Counted from the first letter of the stretch, positions 8,724 to 16,680 are shown. The stretch: 32,829 nucleotides of DNA from Firmicutes bacterium CAG:124 (GCA_000432135.1 HF990656.1:1-32829), one strand, 5' to 3'. Notes: generated from the letters alone by a model not told the origin. Numbers and translations: made by a program.

Positions 8724-9998
8724 TTATCCTGCCATCCGCACGAGGATCGAGGCGATCTGCGCGCGGGTGAGCCTGCTCTGCGGCAGGAAGCGGCCCCGCG
8801 GATCGCCCTGCACAAGGCCGAGTCCCACGCAGACCGATACGCCGTCGACGGCCCAGCCGGAGATTTTCGCAGCGTCCGCGAAGTCCAGACTTCCCTGCGT
8901 CGTGACGCCGGAGCGTGCATAGTACCGCGCCAGCATGACGGCCATCTGCTCCCGTGTGAGGGTCTTTTCGGGCCGGAAGGTCCCGTCGTCGTAGCCCGCG
9001 ACGATGCCGCTGTCCGCCGCCCAGGCGAGATACGGCGCGTCCTCCGCCGTCAGGTCAACGTCCGAAAAGCGCGCCGCGCCCTCCAGCGGATAGAGCGTGT
9101 GGATGCCCGCGAAGCGGGCAAGATCGGCGGCAAACTCCGCCCGCGCAACAAATGCGTTCGGCTTCCATTCGCCCGTGTCCGTCAGCGTCATCCAGCCGTA
9201 ATCCAGGCAGGTCTTCATGGCGGCGTAGCCCCAGTGCATCTCGATGCGGCTCTCGTCAAACGCCTGCTCCCCGACTGCGTCGGCGGGCAGATTGATCCCG
9301 TTGTTCTTTGCCGAATAATAGACTGTCGCCGCCTCGGGCGTTACGCCGCGCCGCAGCAGCAGGTCCTGCACCGTGACGAACTCATAGCCCTCGGCCAGCA
9401 GATCGTCGATCGCGGCCAGCGCACCGTCCACGCTGGTCTTGTAAATGTCATGGACCAGAATGATCGCGCCGTCAAAGACACCGGCTTCGATATTGCTGCG
9501 CACCGTCTCTGCATTGCGGTACTTCCAGTCTTCCGGGTCGACCGACCAGTAGATCAGCGGCGCGGTCACGACGGATTTGACCGTTTTGTTCGCGTTGCCG
9601 TAGGGGGCGCGGATATACGCGTTTTCGTCGCCTCCGGCGGCGGTAATGAGCGCCTGCACGGCGCTGATCTCATATGCGACCGTCTGCGCGGAGCAGGTGT
9701 TAAGGTTTTTGTGATTGTATGTATGGTTCGCAAGCTGGTGGCCCTCGTTTACGATGCGCTTCAGCGTCTCCGGCCAGCCGGAGGCGTTGACGCCGTTGAC
9801 AAAAAACGTCGCGTGAACGCCGCGCTCGGCAAGGCCGTCCAGAAGCGCGCCGGTATATTTGCCGGGCCCGTCGTCAAACGTGATGGCCAGCAGCTTCGCG
9901 CCGCAGTCCTGCGTCCCGTCCGCCCGCGCGGGCAGACACAGTGCCGCCAGCAGACACAGCGCCAGAGCAGCGGATAAAATTCGTGTTATGTTTTTCAT
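8724..9998 (-). CDS. Exported polysaccharide deacetylase (NodB domain) with SLH repeats
   Basis: The 424-residue product has a signal peptide (about 1-26, cleavage near PARA-DG). A CE4/NodB metal-dependent deacetylase domain follows, which removes acetyl groups from wall GlcNAc/MurNAc or related glycans. Motifs visible are TFDDGP (40-45), NHTYNH (91-96, metal-binding His), RAPYGN (130-135) and LVHDIY (181-186). From about 255 to the end are three S-layer-homology-like repeats (e.g. ARFSDVDLTAEDAPYLAWA, GYDDGTFRPEKTLTREQMA, GLGLVQGDPRGRFLPQ), which normally anchor proteins to pyruvylated wall polysaccharide. It therefore probably acts at the cell surface. The ATG at 9998 follows AAAGGAG. It has its own promoter and shares a terminator with proS. 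Confidence 0.93.
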   Translation of the reverse strand: MKNITRILSAALALCLLAALCLPARADGTQDCGAKLLAITFDDGPGKYTGALLDGLAERGVHATFFVNGVNASGWPETLKRIVNEGHQLANHTYNHKNLNTCSAQTVAYEISAVQALITAAGGDENAYIRAPYGNANKTVKSVVTAPLIYWSVDPEDWKYRNAETVRSNIEAGVFDGAIILVHDIYKTSVDGALAAIDDLLAEGYEFVTVQDLLLRRGVTPEAATVYYSAKNNGINLPADAVGEQAFDESRIEMHWGYAAMKTCLDYGWMTLTDTGEWKPNAFVARAEFAADLARFAGIHTLYPLEGAARFSDVDLTAEDAPYLAWAADSGIVAGYDDGTFRPEKTLTREQMAVMLARYYARSGVTTQGSLDFADAAKISGWAVDGVSVCVGLGLVQGDPRGRFLPQSRLTRAQIASILVRMAG

Positions 9999-10018
9999 AA
10001 GGTGCTCCTTTCTCTGCC

Positions 10019-10046
10019 ATCATACCAGATTCGGCAGATTTTGCAA
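10019..10046 (-). promoter_or_regulatory. Promoter of the deacetylase gene
   Basis: Minus-strand -35 TTGCAA (10041-10046), 16-bp spacer, -10 TATGAT (10019-10024), 20 bp upstream of the ATG. Confidence 0.55.
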
Positions 10047-10091
10047 GCGCTCAACGCATTCCCGCGCTGGGCAGTTTAGCGCTTTGCAGCA

Positions 10092-10120
10092 AGCAGCCCC
10101 CGGCGGCGCCGGGGGCTGCT
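10092..10120 (-). terminator. Hairpin downstream of the phosphodiester glycosidase gene
   Basis: A perfect 13-bp G+C stem (10092-10104 with 10108-10120) with a 3-nt loop, 6 bp past the stop. It has no strong U-tract on the minus side, so it may be a terminator or an mRNA 3'-end stabiliser. Confidence 0.5.
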
Positions 10121-10126
10121 GGTCGT

Positions 10127-11485
10127 TTATTCGGCTTTTTTATAGACCCATGCGTTCGGCAGGGGACGGCCGCCGGTGTAGCGCAGAGGGGAAGACGACG
10201 ACTGCGTGACATACTCGCCGTCGAACCACAGCATGGCGCTCGAACCGCCGTCGAGGTTGATGGCCTGCATACACTTGTGCTGGAGCAGGATCTCGGAGCA
10301 GTTGTTGACGCTCGTGCCGAGGATGCCTTCAAGCGGATAGCGGCCCTCGATGACCAGCATGAGAATTTCGTAGTTCTCGCTCTGGCCGATGCAGGCACGC
10401 GGCTGCTCGCCGGTCCAGTAATCGTCCATGATCTTCTTGCCGTCGACGATGAGCGCAGGTGTGAACTCCGCCGCGTCGGTGCAGTCTTCGCTGACGGGAG
10501 ACAGCGCGTCCTTGATATAGAACAGGTTGTCCTCGTGCAGCTCGATGCGCTTATAGGCGTAGGCGGAGAAATGGTCGCCGTAGGCCGTGCCGTTGGACAT
10601 CGTATAGCCCGCAAGCAGACCGCCGTTGCCCGCGCCGTTGGGGTCGAGGAAGCCGTTGGCGTTCATGGCCAGAACGCCGTTGTGCGCCTCGGCGATGGTG
10701 CCCGAGAGCTGTCCGGCGGTGCCGAGCGTCGTGGCCATCTCGATGGACAGGCGCGACGGATCCTTGCCCACGGCCAGCACGCCGCGGTAGCCCTTGCCGG
10801 AAATGCGCAGCAGCAGAACGCCGTCCTTCGCGTCGATTGCCAGCACCTGTTCGCCGAAGATGGACTGGATGGACGTGCCCTCGTCGTCAAAGCCGGCTTC
10901 GTTGATGTAAATTTGGTCCCAGCCGTTCGCCAGCGTGTCGGGGTGCTCGGCCAGATACGCCTCCATGGACGTGCGGTCCAGCTCCCAGAAGACGGAGTAG
11001 AAATTCTCCTGCGCCTGCTTTTCCAGCTCTTCTGCCGTCGGGGTATTGTCTTCCGTCTGCTCCGACTCGTGCGTGATGTTCGGATTGATGTACGTGACGT
11101 TGTCGTCCGCTGCGGGCGTGTCCGTGCCGGCGGGCGTGTCGTCCTTCTTGCCCCAGTTGGCGTTAGATTCCTTGCCGACCGTCGCAGCCCTGACCAGACC
11201 GTATTCATACCGGACCTCGTCAATGACGTCCTTGGGGATAAAATAGGTCGCCAGCCACTGGTGGCGCATGGTGTCCATTGCGGTGTTGATGTAAATCGTC
11301 CGCCATTTTTTGACGAAGCTGTTGTTTGTATACACGCAGAAGAAGTACAGCGCTTCCAGACACAGAATGACGAGCAGCCAGATGGCAAGCGTCTTCAGGG
11401 GCTTTTTGACCTTCTGCTTTTTCGGCTTGCCGGAACGCCTGGCCACGCGTGTGCCGGTCGAGCTGAACAGTTTGACCTGTGACAT
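10127..11485 (-). CDS. Membrane-anchored phosphodiester glycosidase (NAGPA-like) domain protein
   Basis: The 452-residue product has a Lys/Arg-rich cytoplasmic start, one membrane helix (about 32-52) and an acidic, Pro/Thr-rich linker. An extracytoplasmic domain runs from about 175 to the end and resembles the phosphodiester glycosidase family, whose best-known member is the human mannose-6-phosphate uncovering enzyme. Conserved-looking motifs are AMNANGF, TGEQPRACIG, LVIEGRYP, NLDGGSSAMLW and GGRPLPNAWVY. The family hydrolyses sugar phosphodiester bonds; the substrate here is unknown, and a wall polymer decoration is plausible. The same domain, with long near-identical stretches, forms the C-terminus of the M56 protein at 22456-24399. 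The ATG at 11485 follows GGAGAG, and the gene has its own promoter. Confidence 0.88.
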   Translation of the reverse strand: MSQVKLFSSTGTRVARRSGKPKKQKVKKPLKTLAIWLLVILCLEALYFFCVYTNNSFVKKWRTIYINTAMDTMRHQWLATYFIPKDVIDEVRYEYGLVRAATVGKESNANWGKKDDTPAGTDTPAADDNVTYINPNITHESEQTEDNTPTAEELEKQAQENFYSVFWELDRTSMEAYLAEHPDTLANGWDQIYINEAGFDDEGTSIQSIFGEQVLAIDAKDGVLLLRISGKGYRGVLAVGKDPSRLSIEMATTLGTAGQLSGTIAEAHNGVLAMNANGFLDPNGAGNGGLLAGYTMSNGTAYGDHFSAYAYKRIELHEDNLFYIKDALSPVSEDCTDAAEFTPALIVDGKKIMDDYWTGEQPRACIGQSENYEILMLVIEGRYPLEGILGTSVNNCSEILLQHKCMQAINLDGGSSAMLWFDGEYVTQSSSSPLRYTGGRPLPNAWVYKKAE

Positions 11486-11524
11486 CGAATCTCTCCAGTA
11501 ACAATAAAAATCACATACGGGTGC

Positions 11525-11553
11525 ATTCTATCACACATCGCCGCAGGAATCAA
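11525..11553 (-). promoter_or_regulatory. Promoter of the phosphodiester glycosidase gene
   Basis: Minus-strand -35 TTGATT (11548-11553), 17-bp spacer, -10 TAGAAT (11525-11530), 39 bp upstream of the ATG. Confidence 0.6.
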
Positions 11554-11605
11554 ACCTTTTCCCAGAAAGTTAAGAAATATTTACAATTTGGCGCAGAATC
11601 GACAC

Positions 11606-12376
11606 TTATTTTGTACCGGTCTGCGTGCTTTGTCTGACGGTGCCGGGTTCAGCCTCCAGATCCTTGCCGTATTCGACCGTTCCGATGCGGCAGCCGTGTC
11701 CGATGCGGACATATTTGCCGCGGACGATCTCGGCTTCGACATTCTCAAGCTCGATGTTGTCGCCCTCGATCGAGCCGATGCGCGCGCAGCCGGGACTCGT
11801 ATGGAACAGGCCAAGGATTGTCGCCGTATCCTTTTGCAGGACATGGATGCTGCCGCCGCCGATGGCGCTGATATGCACCGCGCGGTTGGCCGAGATCTCG
11901 ACCGTCTCCGCGTTCAGAAGTCCGCCGATCTCCGCCGCGCCGCTTAAAACTGCTGTCTCCGCCTCGATATCGCCGCTGACCCGGCACGAGCCGGAAGTGC
12001 GGAACGCTCGGCAGTGGACGCTGCCTGCTTCCAGAGAGCCGGACGCACGGAGCTCGTCTGCCGTAAGCGCCTGCTCCGTCCGCAGCGAACCGGAGACGGA
12101 CGCAAGCCCCTCTACCTGCACCGACTGCGCGGAAAATGCGCCGGAGGACGACAGGCTGCCACACCGGGCGCTTCCGAATACCTTGGCCGCGCCGCTCGTG
12201 TGCAGCTCGCCCGCGCAGTCCACGTCGCCCTGCACCTTTGCCGCGCCGGAGCAGTGCAGCTCCTCACATTTGAGGCTGCCCTGTACCTTGCCCGCGCCAC
12301 TGATCGAGACTCTGCGGTATTCGCCGCCCGGCATGCTGCTCGCGCCGGAAATTTTCATATCAATGTGTTCGTTCAT
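11606..12376 (-). CDS. Bactofilin-like / YhbE-type protein
   Basis: The 256-residue product consists largely of short repeats with the pattern S-G-A/S-x-x-V/A-x-G-x-hydrophobic (e.g. CSGAAKVQGDV, TSGAAKVFGSA, LSGAAEIGG). These predict a right-handed beta-helix as in bactofilins and other polymer-forming cytoskeletal proteins. No signal peptide or membrane helix is visible, so it is likely cytosolic or membrane-peripheral. Its ATG overlaps the stop of the upstream yhbD-like gene by 4 bp (ATGA), implying translational coupling. The arrangement matches Bacillus yhbD-yhbE. The C-terminal third is less regular and polar. A role as a scaffold in envelope organisation is inferred from the family. 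Confidence 0.85.
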   Translation of the reverse strand: MNEHIDMKISGASSMPGGEYRRVSISGAGKVQGSLKCEELHCSGAAKVQGDVDCAGELHTSGAAKVFGSARCGSLSSSGAFSAQSVQVEGLASVSGSLRTEQALTADELRASGSLEAGSVHCRAFRTSGSCRVSGDIEAETAVLSGAAEIGGLLNAETVEISANRAVHISAIGGGSIHVLQKDTATILGLFHTSPGCARIGSIEGDNIELENVEAEIVRGKYVRIGHGCRIGTVEYGKDLEAEPGTVRQSTQTGTK

Positions 12377-12762
12377 AATGCTTCCTCCTTCAGATGCTCC
12401 AGAATATCGGTTTTGTGTTCGCCCTCGGTCAGATACAGGTGCAAAAGCTCGTCGAGGGAATAGGTTTTCGAGCCGTATTTTGTTTCCAGAACCAGTGTCC
12501 GCCGCGCAGCAGACGCCTGCTTCTGCCCGGCCAGCTCCGCGGCGAGTTCTTCGAGCGACACACGCTCCTTGCTTTCCAGGATCCGCTCCACGCGCGGGCA
12601 GATCTGCTTCGTGTGAAAATACGTCTCCTGTCCGCTCGGCGTCGAACGGCGCAGGAACCAGCTCTCCGGGATCAGGCCCATCCGCTTCCAGCGGTACAGC
12701 GCGCCATAGGAGATCCCATAGCGCTCCAACAGCTCCTTTTTGGAAATCAGATCCTCATCCAT
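12373..12762 (-). CDS. YhbD-like regulator (DUF4004 family, MerR-like helix-turn-helix)
   Basis: The 129-residue product starts MDEDLISKKELLERYG. The ATG at 12762 follows GGAAGGAGG. Residues about 5-35 form a winged-helix/MerR-type DNA-binding start (KKELLERYGISYGALYRWKRMGLIPE) followed by a coiled helix region and an acidic tail with LDELLHLYLTEGEH. It lacks the metal- or drug-binding C-terminus of classic MerR proteins and resembles Bacillus YhbD. Three copies of a GTAAC-type palindrome cover its promoter, so autoregulation is likely. It is the first gene of a two-gene operon with the bactofilin-like gene, which it overlaps by 4 bp. Confidence 0.82.
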   Translation of the reverse strand: MDEDLISKKELLERYGISYGALYRWKRMGLIPESWFLRRSTPSGQETYFHTKQICPRVERILESKERVSLEELAAELAGQKQASAARRTLVLETKYGSKTYSLDELLHLYLTEGEHKTDILEHLKEEAL

Positions 12763-12777
12763 GTGCAGCCTCCTTCC

Positions 12778-12838
12778 GTAACAGTGTTCCGTAACATTGT
12801 TACGGTCGTATAATAGCATAACATTGTTACGTTGTCAA
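12778..12838 (-). promoter_or_regulatory. yhbD-like promoter with three palindromic operator copies
   Basis: A near-consensus promoter on minus: -35 TTGACA (12833-12838), 17-bp spacer, -10 TATTAT (12810-12815). The palindrome GTAACATTGTTAC occurs perfectly at 12791-12803, with one change at 12818-12830 (filling the spacer), and degenerate at 12778-12790. Sites in the spacer and just downstream of the -10 would block RNA polymerase when occupied. Confidence 0.85.
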
Positions 12839-12865
12839 GAGGTCTTCCCTGCCGAAACGAAAAAA

Positions 12866-12897
12866 TCCCATCGCCGTGCGGAAACACGGCAATGGGA
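12866..12897 (-). terminator. Terminator of rpe
   Basis: A stem pairing 12866-12878 with 12885-12897 (one C/A mismatch), followed on the minus strand by T6. It lies 24 bp past the rpe stop. Confidence 0.9.
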
Positions 12898-12920
12898 GTT
12901 GAAAATTCACGCGGGTGTGC

Positions 12921-13568
12921 TTATTTTACCGCCTGTACAAACGCGGCCTTGTCTTCGGCCTTGAAAAACGCGCTGCCTGCGACAAGGACGTTTGCGCCTG
13001 CCGCCGTGCAGACCTTTGCAGTCTGCGCGTTGACGCCGCCGTCGACCTCCAGCTCGCAGCCGGGATTTTTCTCATCGATATACGCGCGGATGGCCCGCAC
13101 CTTGGGCATCATGTCGGTCATGAAACTCTGTCCGCCGAAGCCCGGCTCGACCGTCATGACCAGGATCAGGTCGACAAGCTCGATGAACGGCAGCACAGCC
13201 TCCGCCGGTGTTTTGGGCTTGACGCAGATCGCGGGCTTTTTGCCGCAGGCGCGGATGATGCGGAGCGCCTCAAGTGTGTTTTCCTGCGTGTCGGCCTCGA
13301 CATGGACGGTCACGATGTCCGCGCCAGCCTGACAAAAGCGCTCGGCATAGCGCACGGGGCGGTCGATCATCAGATGCACGTCGAGCGTCAGATCCGTCAC
13401 CTTGCGGATGCAGGACAAAACGGGCAGTCCGATTGAAATATTGGGAACAAACAGGCCGTCCATAACGTCAATATGTACATACTCGGCGCCAGCCTGTTTG
13501 ATCGTACCGATCTCGCGTTCCAGATTTGCAAAATCTGCCGCCAGAATCGAAGGGGATACACGGATCAT
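12921..13568 (-). CDS. rpe: Ribulose-phosphate 3-epimerase
   Basis: It interconverts ribulose-5-phosphate and xylulose-5-phosphate in the non-oxidative pentose phosphate pathway. The 215-residue TIM barrel has the usual length. Residues visible are SPSILAADF (5-13), HIDVMDG (32-38) with metal-binding His32 and catalytic Asp34, DVHLM (63-67) with His65, VEPGFGGQ (140-147) and catalytic Asp176 in EVDGGV. The ATG at 13568 follows GGAGG. It has a strong dedicated promoter and an unusually long leader of about 130 nt with competing inverted repeats. It is not linked here to other pentose-phosphate or ribosome-maturation genes. Confidence 0.97.
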   Translation of the reverse strand: MIRVSPSILAADFANLEREIGTIKQAGAEYVHIDVMDGLFVPNISIGLPVLSCIRKVTDLTLDVHLMIDRPVRYAERFCQAGADIVTVHVEADTQENTLEALRIIRACGKKPAICVKPKTPAEAVLPFIELVDLILVMTVEPGFGGQSFMTDMMPKVRAIRAYIDEKNPGCELEVDGGVNAQTAKVCTAAGANVLVAGSAFFKAEDKAAFVQAVK

Positions 13569-13589
13569 AGGAATGCCTCCATTACATAA

Positions 13590-13700
13590 AATAAAGCCGC
13601 GCACCGCCTTCCGGCTGCCGGCATAGGTATGGATATGCGGCAGGGAGCCGGTTCCTCAAGGATGCTTCCGCAGCTTCTCCCGCGCAGCCGGTTCCTTCCG
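13590..13700 (-). promoter_or_regulatory. rpe leader with attenuator-like competing stems
   Basis: Just before the rpe RBS, a G+C-rich imperfect hairpin (13596-13622) is followed on the minus strand by TTTATTTTATG, like an intrinsic terminator. Two upstream leader segments contain GGAACCGGCT. The first extends to CCGGCTGC, which can pair with GCAGCCGG in the 5' arm of the hairpin. Mutually exclusive folding is therefore possible. I do not recognise a known riboswitch class. Confidence 0.35.
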
Positions 13701-13706
13701 CACTCT

Positions 13707-13735
13707 ATTATACTGTGCGCCGCAGTCCGTGTCAA
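13707..13735 (-). promoter_or_regulatory. Promoter of rpe
   Basis: Fully consensus on the minus strand: -35 TTGACA (13730-13735), 17-bp spacer, -10 TATAAT (13707-13712). It is back to back with the plus-strand xpaC-like promoter. Confidence 0.9.
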
Positions 13736-13748
13736 TCCGGTCCGGCAG

Positions 13749-13777
13749 TTGACTTTCTGCTGCGTTTGTACTACTAT
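13749..13777 (+). promoter_or_regulatory. Promoter of the xpaC-telA operon
   Basis: -35 TTGACT (13749-13754), 17-bp spacer, -10 TACTAT (13772-13777), 53 bp upstream of the first ATG. Confidence 0.75.
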
Positions 13778-13830
13778 TAGTTTGAGGAAATATCCAGAAA
13801 AATGCTTCGCCTTGCGGAGAAAGGAATACC

Positions 13831-14553
13831 ATGGACGAACAGAAAGAGAAACAGAACGCAAAAAAGAAGCGCTCCGCGCTTCCGATTTATGCCATTGGCA
13901 TCGTATGGCTGCTGTACGCCGGCAAGCTGAACACCTTCCGGGGGATTCTTTCCTGCGCGGTCGTGTCGGCGATCGTGTATGCGATCCTGCGCATCGTGCT
14001 GCCCGGCAAAAAGACGGACGAGCCGCCGAAGGCTGCCGCGCCGGAGCAGCCCCAGCCGAAGCAGGCGGAAAAGAAGCCTGAACCGCAGCCGGAGCCAGAG
14101 CCGGAGGAAAAGCTCCCGCCGGAGCTGCAATCGGTCATCTATCAGGGCAAGCGCGCCATCGCCGATATCCGCCGTCTGAACGACGAGATCCCTGACGAGC
14201 GCATAAGCGCCCAGATCGATCTCATCGAGCGGCTGACGGCGCAGATCTTCGACTGCGTCCGGAAAAACCCGAAAAAGCTCAGTCAGATCCGGCAGTTCCT
14301 CAACTATTATCTGCCGACCACGATCAAGCTTATGGAGCAGTACGTCACGCTGCAGAACCAGAGTCTCAAAACGGAAAACATCACCGAGGGGATGCAGAAG
14401 ATCGAAGACCTGCTCGACAAGGTCATTATCGCCTTCCAGCGGCAGCTCGACGCGCTGTTTGAGGCCGACGTCGTCGACATCACCGCCGATATCCGCGTGA
14501 TGGAGCAAATGATGGCCAGCGAAGGGCTGACGAACAAAAAGGATTTTGCATAA
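13831..14553 (+). CDS. XpaC-family protein (5-bromo-4-chloroindolyl phosphate hydrolysis family)
   Basis: The 240-residue product has a Lys-rich start, two membrane helices (about 17-30 and 36-57), a Pro/Glu-rich linker (about 64-97) and a helical cytoplasmic domain to the end (IYQGKRAIADIRRLNDEI, LNYYLPTTIKLMEQY, IEDLLDKVIIAFQRQ). This is the XpaC layout. The historical name comes from a B. subtilis phenotype and does not establish enzymatic activity. The ATG at 13831 is preceded by GGAGAAAGGA. The telA-like gene follows after 31 bp with its own RBS. The pairing of XpaC and TelA proteins is common in Bacillota and suggests a joint membrane-associated role. Confidence 0.87.
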   Translation: MDEQKEKQNAKKKRSALPIYAIGIVWLLYAGKLNTFRGILSCAVVSAIVYAILRIVLPGKKTDEPPKAAAPEQPQPKQAEKKPEPQPEPEPEEKLPPELQSVIYQGKRAIADIRRLNDEIPDERISAQIDLIERLTAQIFDCVRKNPKKLSQIRQFLNYYLPTTIKLMEQYVTLQNQSLKTENITEGMQKIEDLLDKVIIAFQRQLDALFEADVVDITADIRVMEQMMASEGLTNKKDFA

Positions 14554-14584
14554 ACGGTACAAATAGATACAGGAGGAACAGATT

Positions 14585-15730
14585 ATGGACGAATACATTC
14601 CCCAGCTCACCCTGACGCCGGATCTGAACGCGCAGCCGCAGCCGGAGGTCAAACAGGAAGCAGATCTCATCACGAAAGCACAGGCCGCGCCGGAGGCAGG
14701 CCCCGATCTTTCCGCGCTCTCCGAGCAAGAGCAGCAGGCCGTGCTGGCCTTCTCGAAGCAGATCGATCTGGAAAACGCGCAGCAGATCCTCGAATACGGC
14801 GCTTCCGCACAGAAGAACATCGCAGATTTCTCCGACACGGCGTTGGCCAAGGTCAAGACCGGCGATCTGGGCGAGATCGGCGATATGCTCTCCGGCCTGC
14901 TTGTCGAGCTCAAGACGATGGACGAGCCGGAAAAGAAGGGCATCGCAGGCCTGTTCCGCAAGGCAAAGATCAACGCCGAGGAGATGAAGAGCCGCTTCGC
15001 GACGGCGGAGGTCAATGTCGACCGCATCTCCGGGGAGCTGGAAAAGCACAAGATCACGCTGCTGAAGGACGTAGCCGTGATGGATCAGATGTACGAGCGG
15101 AACCTGCAGTACTTCAAGGAGCTGACCATGTATATTCTGGCCGGTAAGCAGAAGCTGGCCGAGGCCCGCAGCACCATGCTGCATGAGCTGCGCGCAAAGG
15201 CCGAGGCTTCGAATCTGCCGGAGGATGCGCAGGCGGCCAATGATTTTGAAAACAAATGCGTCCGGTTCGAAAAGAAGCTCCACGATCTGGAGCTGACGCG
15301 CATGATCTCGCTGCAGACCGCGCCGCAGATCCGCATGATCCAGAACAACGACACCGCGCTTGTCGAAAAGATCCAGACCTCCGTGCTCAACACCATCCCG
15401 CTGTGGAAGAACCAGATGGTGCTGACGCTCGGCATCGAAAATTCCCGCCGCGCCATGGAGGCCCAGCGGCAGGTCACGGACATGACGAACGCGCTGCTGC
15501 AGAAGAACGCCGATATGCTGCATATGGCCTCCGTCGAGACGGCGAAGGAATCCGAGCGCGGCATCGTCGACATGGAAACGCTCAAGCACACCAACGAGCA
15601 GCTGATCTCCACGCTCGACGAAGTCCTGCAGATCCAGACCGACGGCGCAAAGAAGCGGCAGGAGGCCGAGGCTGAGCTTCGCAGGCTGGAGGGCGAGCTG
15701 AAGCAGAAGCTTCTGCAGCCGCGCAGCTGA
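14585..15730 (+). CDS. TelA/KlaA-family toxic anion resistance protein
   Basis: The 381-residue, almost entirely helical cytosolic protein matches the TelA family throughout. Recognisable blocks are VLAFSKQIDLENAQQILEYG, FSDTALAKVKTGDLGEIGDM, ITLLKDVAVMDQMYERNLQY, LQTAPQIRMIQNNDTALVEK and TIPLWKNQMVL. Members were named for tellurite resistance but appear mostly in envelope or stress contexts; the biochemical role is not established. Glu/Lys-rich heptads suggest coiled-coil assembly. The start ATG at 14585 follows AGGAGG. It sits between the xpaC-like gene and the TPM-domain gene (20-bp gap) in one plus-strand unit. Confidence 0.92.
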   Translation: MDEYIPQLTLTPDLNAQPQPEVKQEADLITKAQAAPEAGPDLSALSEQEQQAVLAFSKQIDLENAQQILEYGASAQKNIADFSDTALAKVKTGDLGEIGDMLSGLLVELKTMDEPEKKGIAGLFRKAKINAEEMKSRFATAEVNVDRISGELEKHKITLLKDVAVMDQMYERNLQYFKELTMYILAGKQKLAEARSTMLHELRAKAEASNLPEDAQAANDFENKCVRFEKKLHDLELTRMISLQTAPQIRMIQNNDTALVEKIQTSVLNTIPLWKNQMVLTLGIENSRRAMEAQRQVTDMTNALLQKNADMLHMASVETAKESERGIVDMETLKHTNEQLISTLDEVLQIQTDGAKKRQEAEAELRRLEGELKQKLLQPRS

Positions 15731-15750
15731 AACTTTTAAAAGGAGCAGGC

Positions 15751-16680
15751 ATGAAATTCTTTCAGAAACCAGGCGTTGCGGTCGTCTTTACAATCGTGAT
15801 GATCGCCGCGGCGCTCTTCATCGGGCTGTCCCCGGTGCTCAAAAGTGACAAACCGGCTGAGACAGCGCAGACAGCCGTGCCGGAGCAGACTATCTCCCAG
15901 ACACCTGCGGAAGAGCAGACATCCAATACAGCGGGAGACGAGACGATCTCCGACAAGTATATCCGCGACGACGCAGGGCTGTTTACCCGCAGCGGCGAAA
16001 ATGCGATTCAGGACTACAACACAAAGATCTATAACAAAACCGGCAGCCATATCGCCATTCTGACGACGGACGGCACCGGCGGAAAAACGCTGGAAAGCTG
16101 CACGAACAGCGCGTTTGATTCAATGGGACTGAGCGAGTATGATATGCTCTTTGCCATTGATACCAGCACAGAGCAGTGGTACGTGACGACTGGCTCGTAT
16201 GTCGCGGATTATACCGACAGCAAGCTGGAGTCGATCTTTCAGGACGGCTTTGCCGCCATTCTGGACGGCGATGCAGACGACGCGGCGAGTGATATGTACA
16301 AAGATTTGTACAACTGGTGCCAGACCAGTCTGAACGGTGCCGCGGATATGGAGTATACGCCCGCGCAGGACACCGGACGTGGCAGGAGGAAAAGCATGAT
16401 CGGTACAATTATCACGATTCTGGTCATTTTCTGGATCATCAAGGCCATTTTCGGCTCCGGCCGCAGAGGCGGCGGAGGCGGAGGCTTCTGGTCGGGCCTG
16501 TTTTTGGGCTCACTGTTCTCGAACCATCATCACCACCACGGCCCCGGCCCGGGGCCTGGCCCCAGACCCGGCGGTTTCGGCGGCGGCCCCAGACCCGGCG
16601 GCGGCAGCCGAGGCGGCTTTGGCGGAGGCCGCGGAGGTTTCGGAGGAGGTCGAGGCGGGTTCGGCGGTGGCCGCAGATAA
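15751..16680 (+). CDS. TPM-domain membrane protein with His- and Gly-rich C-terminal tail
   Basis: The 309-residue product has an N-terminal signal anchor (about 9-28) and an acidic spacer. A TPM (YgcG/Psb32-like) domain follows (about 65-200), with YIRDDAGLFTRSGENAIQDY and GLSEYDMLFAIDTSTEQWY. A second membrane helix lies at about 216-233. The tail (about 237-309) is extreme: poly-Gly, five consecutive His (259-263), PG dipeptides, then repeated GGFGGGRG units. TPM proteins are membrane-associated and thought to help in membrane-complex quality control. The tail is typical of some members but more elaborate here. The RBS is AAAAGGAG. It is third in the xpaC-telA unit. The tail could bind metal or remain disordered; this is inference. 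Confidence 0.85.
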   Translation: MKFFQKPGVAVVFTIVMIAAALFIGLSPVLKSDKPAETAQTAVPEQTISQTPAEEQTSNTAGDETISDKYIRDDAGLFTRSGENAIQDYNTKIYNKTGSHIAILTTDGTGGKTLESCTNSAFDSMGLSEYDMLFAIDTSTEQWYVTTGSYVADYTDSKLESIFQDGFAAILDGDADDAASDMYKDLYNWCQTSLNGAADMEYTPAQDTGRGRRKSMIGTIITILVIFWIIKAIFGSGRRGGGGGGFWSGLFLGSLFSNHHHHHGPGPGPGPRPGGFGGGPRPGGGSRGGFGGGRGGFGGGRGGFGGGRR

